A stretch of DNA of 64,000 nt from an uncultured Collinsella sp. Lineage in GTDB: Bacteria > Actinomycetota > Coriobacteriia > Coriobacteriales > Coriobacteriaceae. The notes beneath the pieces are model-generated. The model had not been told where the DNA came from. It did no database searches and saw nothing but the letters and a program-made list of their open reading frames with translations. Every line of letters begins with the position of its first letter. Position 1 is the stretch's first letter. The position numbers and the translations under genes were made by a program. The stretch is from NCBI GenBank assembly GCA_900541885.1, contig UQKW01000009.1, positions 1-64,000 on the forward strand, in the 5' to 3' direction. This document shows, one piece after another, positions 45,280-55,019 of the stretch.

Positions 45280-46251
45280 GTGAATTCTGAATCCATCGCC
45301 GTCATCATCCCCTGCTACAACGAAGCGCTCACGATCGGCAAAGTCATCGACGACTTCCACCGCGAGCTTCCGCAGGCGACGGTCTATGTCTATGACAATA
45401 ACTCGTCGGACGATACTTCACGCATCGCCACCGAACACGGAGCCACGGTGCGCTTTGAGCCCCGTCAGGGAAAGGGCAACGTGTGCCGCCAGATGTTTCG
45501 CGATATCGACGCCGATTGCTACCTGATGGTCGACGGAGACGACACCTACCCCGCCGAGGCGGCCAAGGCCCTCTGCGAGCCCATCCTTAACGGCACGGCC
45601 GACATGACCGTGGGTGACCGCCTTTCCAACGGCACCTACGCCGAGGAGAACAAGCGTGCCTTCCACGGCTTTGGCAACAACCTGGTACGCGCCATGATCA
45701 AGTGGATCTACGGCTACAGCTTCGATGACGTCATGACAGGCTACCGCGCCATGAGCCGCCCGTTCGTTAAAACCTTCCCAGTGCTTTCCGAGGGCTTCCA
45801 GATCGAAACCGAGCTCTCGATCCACGCCGTCGACCACCGCTGGCGCATCAAAGATGTGCCCATCGAGTACCGCGACCGTCCCGAGGGTTCCGAGTCCAAA
45901 CTCAACACCGTGAGCGACGGCATTAAAGTCGTTGCGATGATCGGCACGCTGTTCAAGGACTACCGCCCGCTGAAGTTCTTCAGCCTCGTCGCGCTTCTGT
46001 TCGCGGTGATCGGCCTCGCCCTGGGCATGCCCATCGTTGTCGAATATTTCCAGACCGGCCTCGTCCCGCGCTTCCCCACCGCCATGCTCGCCGCCTCGTT
46101 TATGTTCCTGTGCGGCCTGAGCCTTGCGACCGGCTTCATCCTAGATTCCGTGGCAAAGGTCGAAAAAAAGCAGTGGGAGGTCAACGTGTACAGCAAATAC
46201 GCCTACGACGACCAGCCCGGCCACCCTACTTCCATGCCAAGCGAGAGGTAG
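45280..46251 (+). CDS. Family 2 glycosyltransferase with C-terminal membrane helices
   Basis: A 323-residue GT2 enzyme (VIIPCYNEALTIGKVIDDFH start; DGDDTYPAEAAKAL as the DxD-like site; GYSFDDVMTGYRAMSRPFVK). Two C-terminal membrane helices, FFSLVALLFAVIGLALGMPI and MLAASFMFLCGLSLATGFIL, are typical of DPM1/GtrB-like enzymes that load a sugar on polyprenyl phosphate. It starts at GTG 45280 after AAGGAG, divergent from the exporter operon, so the 160 bases between probably carry both promoters. Confidence 0.85.
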   Translation: MNSESIAVIIPCYNEALTIGKVIDDFHRELPQATVYVYDNNSSDDTSRIATEHGATVRFEPRQGKGNVCRQMFRDIDADCYLMVDGDDTYPAEAAKALCEPILNGTADMTVGDRLSNGTYAEENKRAFHGFGNNLVRAMIKWIYGYSFDDVMTGYRAMSRPFVKTFPVLSEGFQIETELSIHAVDHRWRIKDVPIEYRDRPEGSESKLNTVSDGIKVVAMIGTLFKDYRPLKFFSLVALLFAVIGLALGMPIVVEYFQTGLVPRFPTAMLAASFMFLCGLSLATGFILDSVAKVEKKQWEVNVYSKYAYDDQPGHPTSMPSER

Positions 46252-46301
46252 ATCTTCCGCAAAATACTATTGGCACCACTGCGCAGATAGCCACCAACAA
46301 G

Positions 46302-46331
46302 AAAAGCCGCCGTTAAAGAACGGCGGCTTTT
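46302..46331. terminator. Bidirectional terminator between convergent genes
   Basis: aaaagccgccgtt and aacggcggctttt form a perfect 13-bp stem around aaag, with A and T tracts on both sides. It serves the GT2 gene and the fused rhamnose gene. Confidence 0.92.
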
Positions 46332-46353
46332 ACTCTCGAAAAGTTAATAGCGG

Positions 46354-47808
46354 CTAGAGCGTCTTGATGTACTCCCCCAGCTCTTCCTCCCAGTCGGGCA
46401 TGTGGAAGCCGGCAGCCTCGAGCCTGGAAAGGTCGAGCGCGGAGTGGACCGGGCGCGGGGCGACGGGGCCCTCGGCGCTCGCGTAGTAGTCGGCGGTCGA
46501 TACCGGCACGACCCTGTCCCCGTTGCCGTTGGCGGCCTCGAAGACGGCGCGGGCGATATCGGCCCAGGACTTGACGGTGCCGGAGCCGGTGCAGTCGTAG
46601 GTGCCGTAGGGGGCGTGCGTCCCCAGCACGTGGAAGATGGCCTCGGCCATGTCGCGCGTGAAGGTCAGGCGGCCCAGCTGGTCGTCAACGACCGTGACCT
46701 GCTCGAGCCCGTCCTCGGGGTCGGCGACGCGGTCGGAGAGTGCCCTCATGGTCTTGACGAAGTTGTGCCCCTCGCCGATGACCCAGCTGGAGCGCATGAT
46801 GTAGTGGCGCGGGCACCCGGCCACGGCGATGTCGCCGGCGGCCTTGGTCTGGCCGTAGACGGACAGCGGGCTGAGGGGCTCGTCCTCGTCATGCACCTCG
46901 GCGGTGCCGTCGAAGACGTAGTCGCTGGACACGTGGACGAGGGTGATCCCGTGATCAGAGCATGTGCGGGCGAGGAGGGCGGGGCCGGTCGCGTTGGCCT
47001 TCCAGGCGGTCGCGCGGCCCTCGGCGGTCTCCGCCCTATCCACGGCGGTGTAGGCGCCGCAGTTGATCACGGTGCCGTAGAGCGACCAGTCGTACTGTGT
47101 GTAGGCGTCCGGGTCTGACATATCGAAGGTGTCGATGTCGCAGAAGTCGAAGTCCTTGGCGACGCCGCGCTCCTCCGCCAGCCTGCGCACAGCATGGCCC
47201 AGCTGGCCGTTGCAGCCGGTGACGAGGGTGCGCCTGGGCGCCATGGGGACGACGTCCCTCAGCATCGGGTGGTTGAGGTCGGCCTCGGAGACGGTGGCCT
47301 CATCGAGCGGGATCGGCCACTCGATGGCGAGCTCGGGGTCGGCGAGGTTCACGAACGTGTAGGTCCTCTTGAGCTCCAGCGACCAGTGGGCGTCCACCAG
47401 GTAGGTGTAGGCGGTGCCGTCCTCGAGCGCCTGGAAGGAGTTGCCCACGCCGCGCGGGACGTAGATGGCCCTGGACGGGTCCAGGGTGCAGGTGTAGACC
47501 TTGCCGAAGGTCTCGCTGCCCTCGCGCAGGTCCACCCAGGCGCCGAAGACCGAGCCGCGGGCCACGGAGATGAACTTGTCCCAGGGCTCGGCGTGGATGC
47601 CGCGGGTGACGCCGCGGCTGTCGTTGTAGGAGACGTTGTTCTGGACGACCCTGAGGTCGGGGATGCCCAGGGCGCACATCTTGGCGCGCTGCCAGTTCTC
47701 CTTGAACCAGCCGCGCGAGTCGCCGTGGACGGCGAGGTCGACGACCTTGAGGCCCACGATGCCGGTCTCGGCGACGGCGAGGTCCTTCTCGAATGCGATG
47801 TCTGCCAT
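46354..47808 (-). CDS. rfbCD: Fused dTDP-4-dehydrorhamnose 3,5-epimerase / reductase
   Basis: A 484-residue two-domain protein. RmlC-type epimerase residues 1 to about 185 contain VQNNVSYNDSRGVTRGIHAE and DLREGSETFGKVYT. An RmlD-type reductase follows (RRTLVTGCNGQLGHAVRRLA; catalytic triad in SSDYVFDGT and YGQTKAAGD). It carries the last two steps of dTDP-L-rhamnose synthesis. ATG 47808 is used, after ggggagag; the frame upstream overlaps rfbB. Last gene of the rfb operon. Very GC-rich. Confidence 0.9.
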   Translation of the reverse strand: MADIAFEKDLAVAETGIVGLKVVDLAVHGDSRGWFKENWQRAKMCALGIPDLRVVQNNVSYNDSRGVTRGIHAEPWDKFISVARGSVFGAWVDLREGSETFGKVYTCTLDPSRAIYVPRGVGNSFQALEDGTAYTYLVDAHWSLELKRTYTFVNLADPELAIEWPIPLDEATVSEADLNHPMLRDVVPMAPRRTLVTGCNGQLGHAVRRLAEERGVAKDFDFCDIDTFDMSDPDAYTQYDWSLYGTVINCGAYTAVDRAETAEGRATAWKANATGPALLARTCSDHGITLVHVSSDYVFDGTAEVHDEDEPLSPLSVYGQTKAAGDIAVAGCPRHYIMRSSWVIGEGHNFVKTMRALSDRVADPEDGLEQVTVVDDQLGRLTFTRDMAEAIFHVLGTHAPYGTYDCTGSGTVKSWADIARAVFEAANGNGDRVVPVSTADYYASAEGPVAPRPVHSALDLSRLEAAGFHMPDWEEELGEYIKTL

Positions 47809-47822
47809 GTCTCTCTCCCCTC

Positions 47823-49075
<1,253 letters not shown>

Positions 49076-49095
<20 letters not shown>

Positions 49096-49687
49096 CGTCT
49101 AACCTCCTAACAAAATCATCCTCACTATGGATATAGCCTCTTTCGTATGCCAAACGAAGCTCGAATCCAATATCGGGATTATCGAAACGTTTATAGACAT
49201 GTTTATGAAGCCAGTTATTGATCTGCCTATCGTAATACGTATTGTACTGAATCTCCACTGGGTAGTACCCAGGCTTGCGGGTGAAATACACGTGAACGCC
49301 CCTGTAGCCGTCGTCGACAGACTTGCCACAAGACAAATCAACGACCTTCAGACATGCCTCCTCAGCACCGAGAATGTCATCGTAGGAATCGACCATCGAA
49401 CGAAAGCCAAGCAAGTCATTAAAGACTTTTCGAACTTGGTGATCGGGATAATAGCGATCATATTTGAATGAAATCGACTGAGCACTTTTAATTCGATAGT
49501 CGACGGGCAGGTCAGCAAGAACGCCCAGGGATGTATACCATTTACGGACACGATTCAATTCATCCAGCAGCTCATCACGATTGAAATAGTGAAGATTCTT
49601 CTTAAGCGAAATGCCCAGCTCACTTTTATAGGATAGCGAGGAAAGGAGCTCGAGAGACAAACCGTCTCGCCTTAAAATAGCTTCCAT
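49076..49687 (-). CDS. RelA/SpoT-fold protein, possible small alarmone synthetase or toxSAS
   Basis: A 203-residue protein matching the RelA/SpoT nucleotidyltransferase in pattern: DYRIKSAQSISFK (R, K, S and K positions), NDLLGFRSMV, DDGYRGVHVYF (Tyr and His), and YPVEIQYNTYYDRQINNW (the EIQ box). The usual Arg of EIQ(I/V)RT is Asn, so activity may be altered. There are no HD, TGS or ACT domains, so it is a small-type enzyme. The start is ATG 49687. Families of this kind make (p)ppGpp, toxic pppApp, or pyrophosphorylate tRNA. The middle gene of a three-gene cassette. Confidence 0.65.
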
Positions 49688-49700
49688 AATCAAGCAGCAC

Positions 49701-50138
49701 CTACAGATACGGAATCGACTCGTGAATTAGTTCAGCCATGTTATGAGCAATATTTCCACTGTTCACGACTTTGATTTTGAAGTCCTCGCGACCAAAGTCC
49801 ATAACATGGTAAAGGTTCACAACGAGCTTGCGGTCTTTCGCGATGTCGAGAATCCACTTAGCGCAGTTATCGCCACAGTTCGAAGCGTTAAATATATGCT
49901 TTCGATCGAACCTCATGAGCAGCAACGTTTTCACGCCGCGGGATAGCTGAAGTGGCGAAATAGGCCCAAGCACAGGGCTTTCGATGACGTTTTCGGAGAC
50001 AACATCCGATCGATCGACATCTTTAATGATCGAAACCGCATAGGGATCCGTGATCCAAGAAGACAGGTAAGAGTTTTTGAAATATGTCGCTGTGTTGTAA
50101 ATCGCTTCTGGCATATCGCCAAAGTAGACGCTTAACAC
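49701..50138 (-). CDS. DUF4869-like protein, second copy
   Basis: A 145-residue homologue of the protein at 41606-42055. Shared positions include the FGD/LGD start, ETYF/ATYF, SGGVKTLLL/SRGVKTLLL, CGDNCA and the Y-H-(I/V)-M segment. GTG 50138 is used because it aligns with the first copy's start and follows gggag by 5 bases; TTG 50150 is an alternative. It lies 13 bases upstream of the RelA/SpoT-like gene. Confidence 0.65.
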   Translation of the reverse strand: MLSVYFGDMPEAIYNTATYFKNSYLSSWITDPYAVSIIKDVDRSDVVSENVIESPVLGPISPLQLSRGVKTLLLMRFDRKHIFNASNCGDNCAKWILDIAKDRKLVVNLYHVMDFGREDFKIKVVNSGNIAHNMAELIHESIPYL

Positions 50139-50233
50139 ATCCACTCCCAATCATATTGTCTTTATGGTCAACGTAATCATAACGAAAGGGGCCACCAGAT
50201 AAACGGTGACCCCTAAAAGAAAACAAGCTTGCG

Positions 50234-51133
50234 CTAGTACTCGCGCGGGCTGTTGACGATCTCGCCGGCGGCGACCTTCCTCAGGTGCCGGCCGTAGACC
50301 GACTTGCCGTAGGCCTCGGCGGCCTCCTCCAGCTCGGCGGTGGTGATCCACCCGTTCTCCCAGGCGATCTCCTCGGGGACGGACACGGGAAGGTCCTGGG
50401 AGTGCTCCACGGCGCGGACGAACTCCGCGGCCTCGTGCAGGCTCTCCATGGTTCCGGTGTCCAGCCACGCGTAGCCGCGGCCGAGGGTGACCACCGACAG
50501 CGTCCCCTCCTCCAGGTACATCTGGTTGAGCGTGGTGATCTCCAGCTCGCCGCGGGCCGAGGGCTCGACCCCATGCGCCTTGGCGGCCACGTCGCCCGGG
50601 TAGAAGTACAGGCCGGTGACTGCGTAGGAGCTCTTGGGGCACTCGGGCTTCTCCTCGATGGAGACGGCACGGCCCTGCCCGTCGAACTCCACGACGCCGA
50701 AGCGCTCGGGGTCGTCCACGTGGTAGCCGAAGACCGTGGCGCGGCCCGACTCGGCGTTCTGGACGGCGCGCGTCAGGTGGCGCGACAGCCCGTTGCCGTA
50801 GAAGATGTTGTCGCCCAGCACCAGGGCGCACGGCTCGCCGTCGATGAACTCCTCGCCGATGGTGAAGGCCTGCGCCAGGCCGTCCGGGCTCGGCTGCTCG
50901 GCGTAGGACAGGTTGACGCCGTAGCGAGAGCCGTCCCCGAGCAGGCGCTCGAAGTTGGGCAGGTCGGTCGGCGTGGAGATGACCAGGATGTCCCGGATGC
51001 CCGCCAGCATGAGGGTGGACAGCGGGTAGTAGATCATGGGCTTGTCGTAGACCGGCAGCAGCTGCTTGGAGGTCACGAGCGTGAGCGGGTACAGGCGGGT
51101 GCCGGACCCGCCGGCGAGGATGATGCCTTTCAT
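50234..51133 (-). CDS. rfbA: Glucose-1-phosphate thymidylyltransferase
   Basis: A 299-residue nucleotidyltransferase: [20 protein letters not shown] then [23 protein letters not shown] and [15 protein letters not shown]. It starts dTDP-L-rhamnose synthesis. First gene of the rfb operon (promoter in 51134-51250); the DUF4869 cassette separates it from rfbB. Confidence 0.96.
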   Translation of the reverse strand: MKGIILAGGSGTRLYPLTLVTSKQLLPVYDKPMIYYPLSTLMLAGIRDILVISTPTDLPNFERLLGDGSRYGVNLSYAEQPSPDGLAQAFTIGEEFIDGEPCALVLGDNIFYGNGLSRHLTRAVQNAESGRATVFGYHVDDPERFGVVEFDGQGRAVSIEEKPECPKSSYAVTGLYFYPGDVAAKAHGVEPSARGELEITTLNQMYLEEGTLSVVTLGRGYAWLDTGTMESLHEAAEFVRAVEHSQDLPVSVPEEIAWENGWITTAELEEAAEAYGKSVYGRHLRKVAAGEIVNSPREY

Positions 51134-51272
51134 GTAGTCCTCCGTGTCATTTAACTGATTTAGTTACGACTTATATAATAATCTCTATCGGTCATATCAA
51201 TTAAAAATATATGAGCGATACCCATTGAACAGGCCATCTAATTGCCTCAGCATGGAAAGAGCGTCAGGAACA

Positions 51273-52466
51273 GTGAAGATTTACATCGCAGCGCATAAGC
51301 ACTTTGACATTGATGCGCAAGCGCCATATCAGCCGCTCTACGTTGGGGCAAGCTCCATTCCAACAGACAATCGTCAGGCTGGATGGCTGTACGACGATCA
51401 AGGCGATAATATTTCCCAGAAAAACAAACACTACTGTGAACTTACCGGCCTCTATTGGATATGGAAGAATTCTCCTGAGTCGATAGTTGGGCTCACGCAT
51501 TATCGAAGGGCGTTTGAGTCCCCCAATGACTCAAAGCAGATGCTCAAAGACTATGAAATTGAGAACATCCTTACTAATTATGACTGTATTGTTGCAGCCA
51601 AAGAACCCTGCACAAGCTCAATCGGGTGCAACTTAATCACTGTTGCTGAGCAGTATAGAATGATCCATTCTTCGACAGATCTGCTACAGGCAAGGGAAAT
51701 CATCAGGACGAAATGCCCTAGCTACTTGGATGCTTTTGATAAAGCAATCTGCGAGGAGTGTTCTTTTTCGCCATGCAATATGTTTATTTGCAAAAAGGAG
51801 CTGATGGACCGATATTGTAAATGGCTTTTCAAAATCGAAAAACAACTTGAGAAGCGAATTGACTATATAAGTGGTCGCAATAGCTATCAACAAAGGATGC
51901 CTGGCTTTATCTCAGAACGACTGTTTAATGTCTTCCTTAAAAAGGAAGACATTAAACGCTATGAATGCCACATCTTTAACCCAATTAATAAAGAAGCCCT
52001 CACGATCGATCAAAGCACGTGGCCTCGAAGGAGACCGCAACTTATATGCTCTTGCTCTACGAATGCCATATTTAACGGAGTAGACTATTCATCTGTATTT
52101 GATTATTCCTTTTATGTAAATCATTACGAGGATCTATTCGATAGATATAAAGACGACCCCCTTGGAGCGCTGGAACATTTCATCGCAATCGGCATTAATG
52201 AACATCGAGTTGCACATCCACATTTTTCTATCGGCTCTCTTCTGAATGGAAATCCCGATTTAAGAAGTAGGTGCAGCGGAAATCTCGAGGCAGCGCAAAT
52301 GTATATAGCGAATCCTAAAGAATATATGCATCCAATTGGGTATGAAAACATTCATCCGCTAGATGAGCAGAGCAATTTAACTATGGCAACATGGCATGAA
52401 CGTCGAATTACAGCGGCGCGCATTCGATACCAAGAAAGAATCGAGAGACTACCTGTACTGGGTTAA
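51273..52466 (+). CDS. DUF4422 glycosyltransferase with a C-terminal repeat domain
   Basis: A 397-residue protein. Residues 1 to about 255 form a DUF4422 (capsular galactosyltransferase-like) domain: KIYIAAHKHFDID, YCELTGLYWIWKNSPESIVG, LTHYRRAF. The C-terminal 130 residues carry a Y-x-x-x-(Y/F)-x-N-x-x-(D/E)-(D/N) motif repeated (FDYSFYVNHYEDLFDRYK; HPHFSIGSLLNGNPDLRSRC), known from other surface-glycan proteins. GTG 51273 is favoured because homologues begin MKIYIAAHK; ATG 51252 is an alternative. AT-rich relative to rfbA. Confidence 0.75.
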   Translation: MKIYIAAHKHFDIDAQAPYQPLYVGASSIPTDNRQAGWLYDDQGDNISQKNKHYCELTGLYWIWKNSPESIVGLTHYRRAFESPNDSKQMLKDYEIENILTNYDCIVAAKEPCTSSIGCNLITVAEQYRMIHSSTDLLQAREIIRTKCPSYLDAFDKAICEECSFSPCNMFICKKELMDRYCKWLFKIEKQLEKRIDYISGRNSYQQRMPGFISERLFNVFLKKEDIKRYECHIFNPINKEALTIDQSTWPRRRPQLICSCSTNAIFNGVDYSSVFDYSFYVNHYEDLFDRYKDDPLGALEHFIAIGINEHRVAHPHFSIGSLLNGNPDLRSRCSGNLEAAQMYIANPKEYMHPIGYENIHPLDEQSNLTMATWHERRITAARIRYQERIERLPVLG

Positions 52467-52541
52467 TTCAATGCAAGAATCAACCGGAGATCCAAGTGAA
52501 ATAGCGTGGGCATCTTTAGTGCAACGGAAAGGTAAATTGAA

Positions 52542-54941
52542 ATGAAAATTACCACGGATTGTATTTGTCGCGGAAGCGGAAAGGTATACGTTCTCCTAAA
52601 GAATGTTGAGATAGATGTATCAAATATTCAGGTGACAGCAGCGAAGAGCGACGGAACGACAATACCAAGCTCAATCTATCCATACGAGTCAGATAAAAGT
52701 CAATACGTCGTAGTTCTTCCCGACCTCAGAACTGGTGATTGCGATATTCAGATTAATGATTTGAGTGCGCACTACGCCTACGACGCCATTAAAATCAGCT
52801 TTAGCACGGCAAAATGGGCGTCAAGATTAAACTACAAAATTAAGAATGATTTGTCCCATTCCATTAGGAACTATGACGATAAGCATGACTTGGATGTAGC
52901 AAGCATGCGTTTTCACGAGTTTATCGAAGATGGAGATGAGGCCATTCTTCGTTGCTCAGTAAAACTTCCCCAGCGCAACGACAACAAAATAGCCATCAGC
53001 TGCTTCGATACTTCGATGAATCGTATTGAGATCGAGCCGATCACCACCGATGACATTACGATTCCCTTGTGGTTTGCTCCCAATAAAAAACGTCGCGAAA
53101 TTCAATACTCGGTCCGAATCCCAAATAGCACAAATAGGCTTATCTTCACAATCGAAGACAACAACCACCCAAGCTTTAACAGCTTCGCTGTTGTGGACAA
53201 CGAAGAACTCGATAAGCTGCGCATTTTAACCACGTCGAAAATGAAGCCTATTTCGATTGATCCGTCTGCATATCCAAATTGGTTCGAGCAACACAAGGCA
53301 AGTTCGGCGATGCTCGAAAAGCAATCGATGGTTACCTTCAAGAAAATGCCTTTGTTTAGCATCGTCGTTCCCCTATTCAACACACCCGATAATTTGTTCA
53401 GGGAAATGGTGGAATCAGTTCTTAAACAGAGCTATGCGAACTGGGAGCTTGTGCTGGTCAATGCAAGCCCAGATAACAGTGCGCTTGTAGATATGATCGA
53501 AACCGCTAAGAATAAAGACGCTCGCATTAAGGTAATAGAGCTAGCAAGCAATTCCGGCATTTCCAAAAATACTCTTGCCGGGACAAAAGAAGCGAATGGA
53601 GATTTCATTTGCTTCTTAGACCATGACGATACGCTCGAGCCATCGGCGCTTTATGAATATGCGCATGCAATTAATGCTGAAAACAATACTGATCTTATTT
53701 ACTGCGACGAAGACAAACTGTTTGCCAATGGCAGCTATGGTGACCCATTCTTTAAGCCAGATTTAAGCATCGATTTACTACGAAGTGTTAATTATATTTG
53801 CCATTTTCTTGCAATCAGAAAAACACTATTCGATTCTCTGGAGTACGGCGACGAGCAGTACGATGGAGCCCAAGATCATGACCTGACGCTTAAGGCGATA
53901 GAAAACGCACGGAATGTGGTACACGTGGCTAAAATTCTGTACCACTGGAGAATCACCGAAAACTCAACTGCAGGTGACCCGAACTCAAAGCTATATGCAT
54001 GGGATGCTGGCGTCAAAGCCGTACAGGCCCATTTGGACAGACTTAATGTTTCAGCAAAGGTTTTCCGTGGGAACGACCCCTTCACTTATAAAGTTACCTA
54101 TGCAGTTCCAGATAGTCATCCACTTGTATCAATCATTATTCCGACAAAGGACCATCCCTCTGTTCTCGATACGTGCATTAAGTCGATCATTGAACGCTCA
54201 ACGTACGATAACTACGAAATCGTCATCATTGAAAACAATAGTGAGAACCCAGAAACATTCGAGTACTACTCCGAATTAGAGAAGAGCTATCCCGATACGA
54301 TTCGCATCGAATATTGGGATGCGGAATTTAATTTCTCAAAGTTGATGAATTTCGGCGCTAGCAAAGCGAAGGGCGACTACCTTCTCTTGTTAAACAACGA
54401 TACGGAGGTTATAACCCCGAACTGGATTGAAAACATGTTGGGCATTTGTTCGAGAAAAGAGGTTGGCATTGTTGGCGCAAGACTTTTCTACAGCGACAAT
54501 ACTTTGCAGCATGCGGGCGTCGGTATCGGAGGAATTGGAGCCGGTCACCTTGGAAAAGACTACCCCAGAGGTAAATGGGGCTACTTCAATCTATGTGACC
54601 GCACACAAGATTTAAGCGCAGTAACTGCAGCATGCCTCATGACTAAGAGAGCTGTATTCGACGAAGTCGGCGGCTTTAGAGAAGAACTGGCTGTTGCTTT
54701 TAATGATGTTGACTATTGCCTCAAAGTGAGAAGTCACAACTATCTTGTTGTATATACACCCGATACCGAGCTGTATCATTACGAGTCGTTATCACGCGGC
54801 TACGAAATCAGCGATGAAAAGAAAATGAGATTCCATAGGGAATACTCACTGCTCAACTACCTATGGCCAGAGTATTACGTGAAGGGCGATCCGTATATAA
54901 ATCGCAACATCGTCAGCGGGAATTTGTATTATCAAATTTAA
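52542..54941 (+). CDS. Tandem two-domain GT2 glycosyltransferase
   Basis: A 799-residue protein. Residues 1 to about 260 form a beta-rich N-terminal domain I cannot name. Two GT-A domains follow, one starting at about 271 (FSIVVPLFNTPDNLFREM, FLDHDDTLEPSALYEY) and a second at about 527 (LVSIIIPTKDHPSVLDTCIK, LLLNNDTEVITPNWIENMLG). The pair of DxD-like sites (DHDD, NNDT) is retained. The design matches rhamnan or O-antigen extenders with two activities. No membrane helix is evident. Confidence 0.85.
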   Translation: MKITTDCICRGSGKVYVLLKNVEIDVSNIQVTAAKSDGTTIPSSIYPYESDKSQYVVVLPDLRTGDCDIQINDLSAHYAYDAIKISFSTAKWASRLNYKIKNDLSHSIRNYDDKHDLDVASMRFHEFIEDGDEAILRCSVKLPQRNDNKIAISCFDTSMNRIEIEPITTDDITIPLWFAPNKKRREIQYSVRIPNSTNRLIFTIEDNNHPSFNSFAVVDNEELDKLRILTTSKMKPISIDPSAYPNWFEQHKASSAMLEKQSMVTFKKMPLFSIVVPLFNTPDNLFREMVESVLKQSYANWELVLVNASPDNSALVDMIETAKNKDARIKVIELASNSGISKNTLAGTKEANGDFICFLDHDDTLEPSALYEYAHAINAENNTDLIYCDEDKLFANGSYGDPFFKPDLSIDLLRSVNYICHFLAIRKTLFDSLEYGDEQYDGAQDHDLTLKAIENARNVVHVAKILYHWRITENSTAGDPNSKLYAWDAGVKAVQAHLDRLNVSAKVFRGNDPFTYKVTYAVPDSHPLVSIIIPTKDHPSVLDTCIKSIIERSTYDNYEIVIIENNSENPETFEYYSELEKSYPDTIRIEYWDAEFNFSKLMNFGASKAKGDYLLLLNNDTEVITPNWIENMLGICSRKEVGIVGARLFYSDNTLQHAGVGIGGIGAGHLGKDYPRGKWGYFNLCDRTQDLSAVTAACLMTKRAVFDEVGGFREELAVAFNDVDYCLKVRSHNYLVVYTPDTELYHYESLSRGYEISDEKKMRFHREYSLLNYLWPEYYVKGDPYINRNIVSGNLYYQI

Positions 54942-54981
54942 AAACGCTTATAACGCTTTAATTCTGAGCAGGTAAAGGAGG

Positions 54982-55018
54982 AATAAGGGGCTGTCGGTTT
55001 AACCGACAGCCCCTTATT
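54982..55018. terminator. Bidirectional terminator between convergent genes
   Basis: A nearly perfect palindrome, aataaggggctgtcggtt and aaccgacagccccttatt, with complementary arms of 18 bases. It separates the tandem GT2 gene (plus) from the membrane protein gene (minus). Confidence 0.85.
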
Positions 55019-55019
55019 C

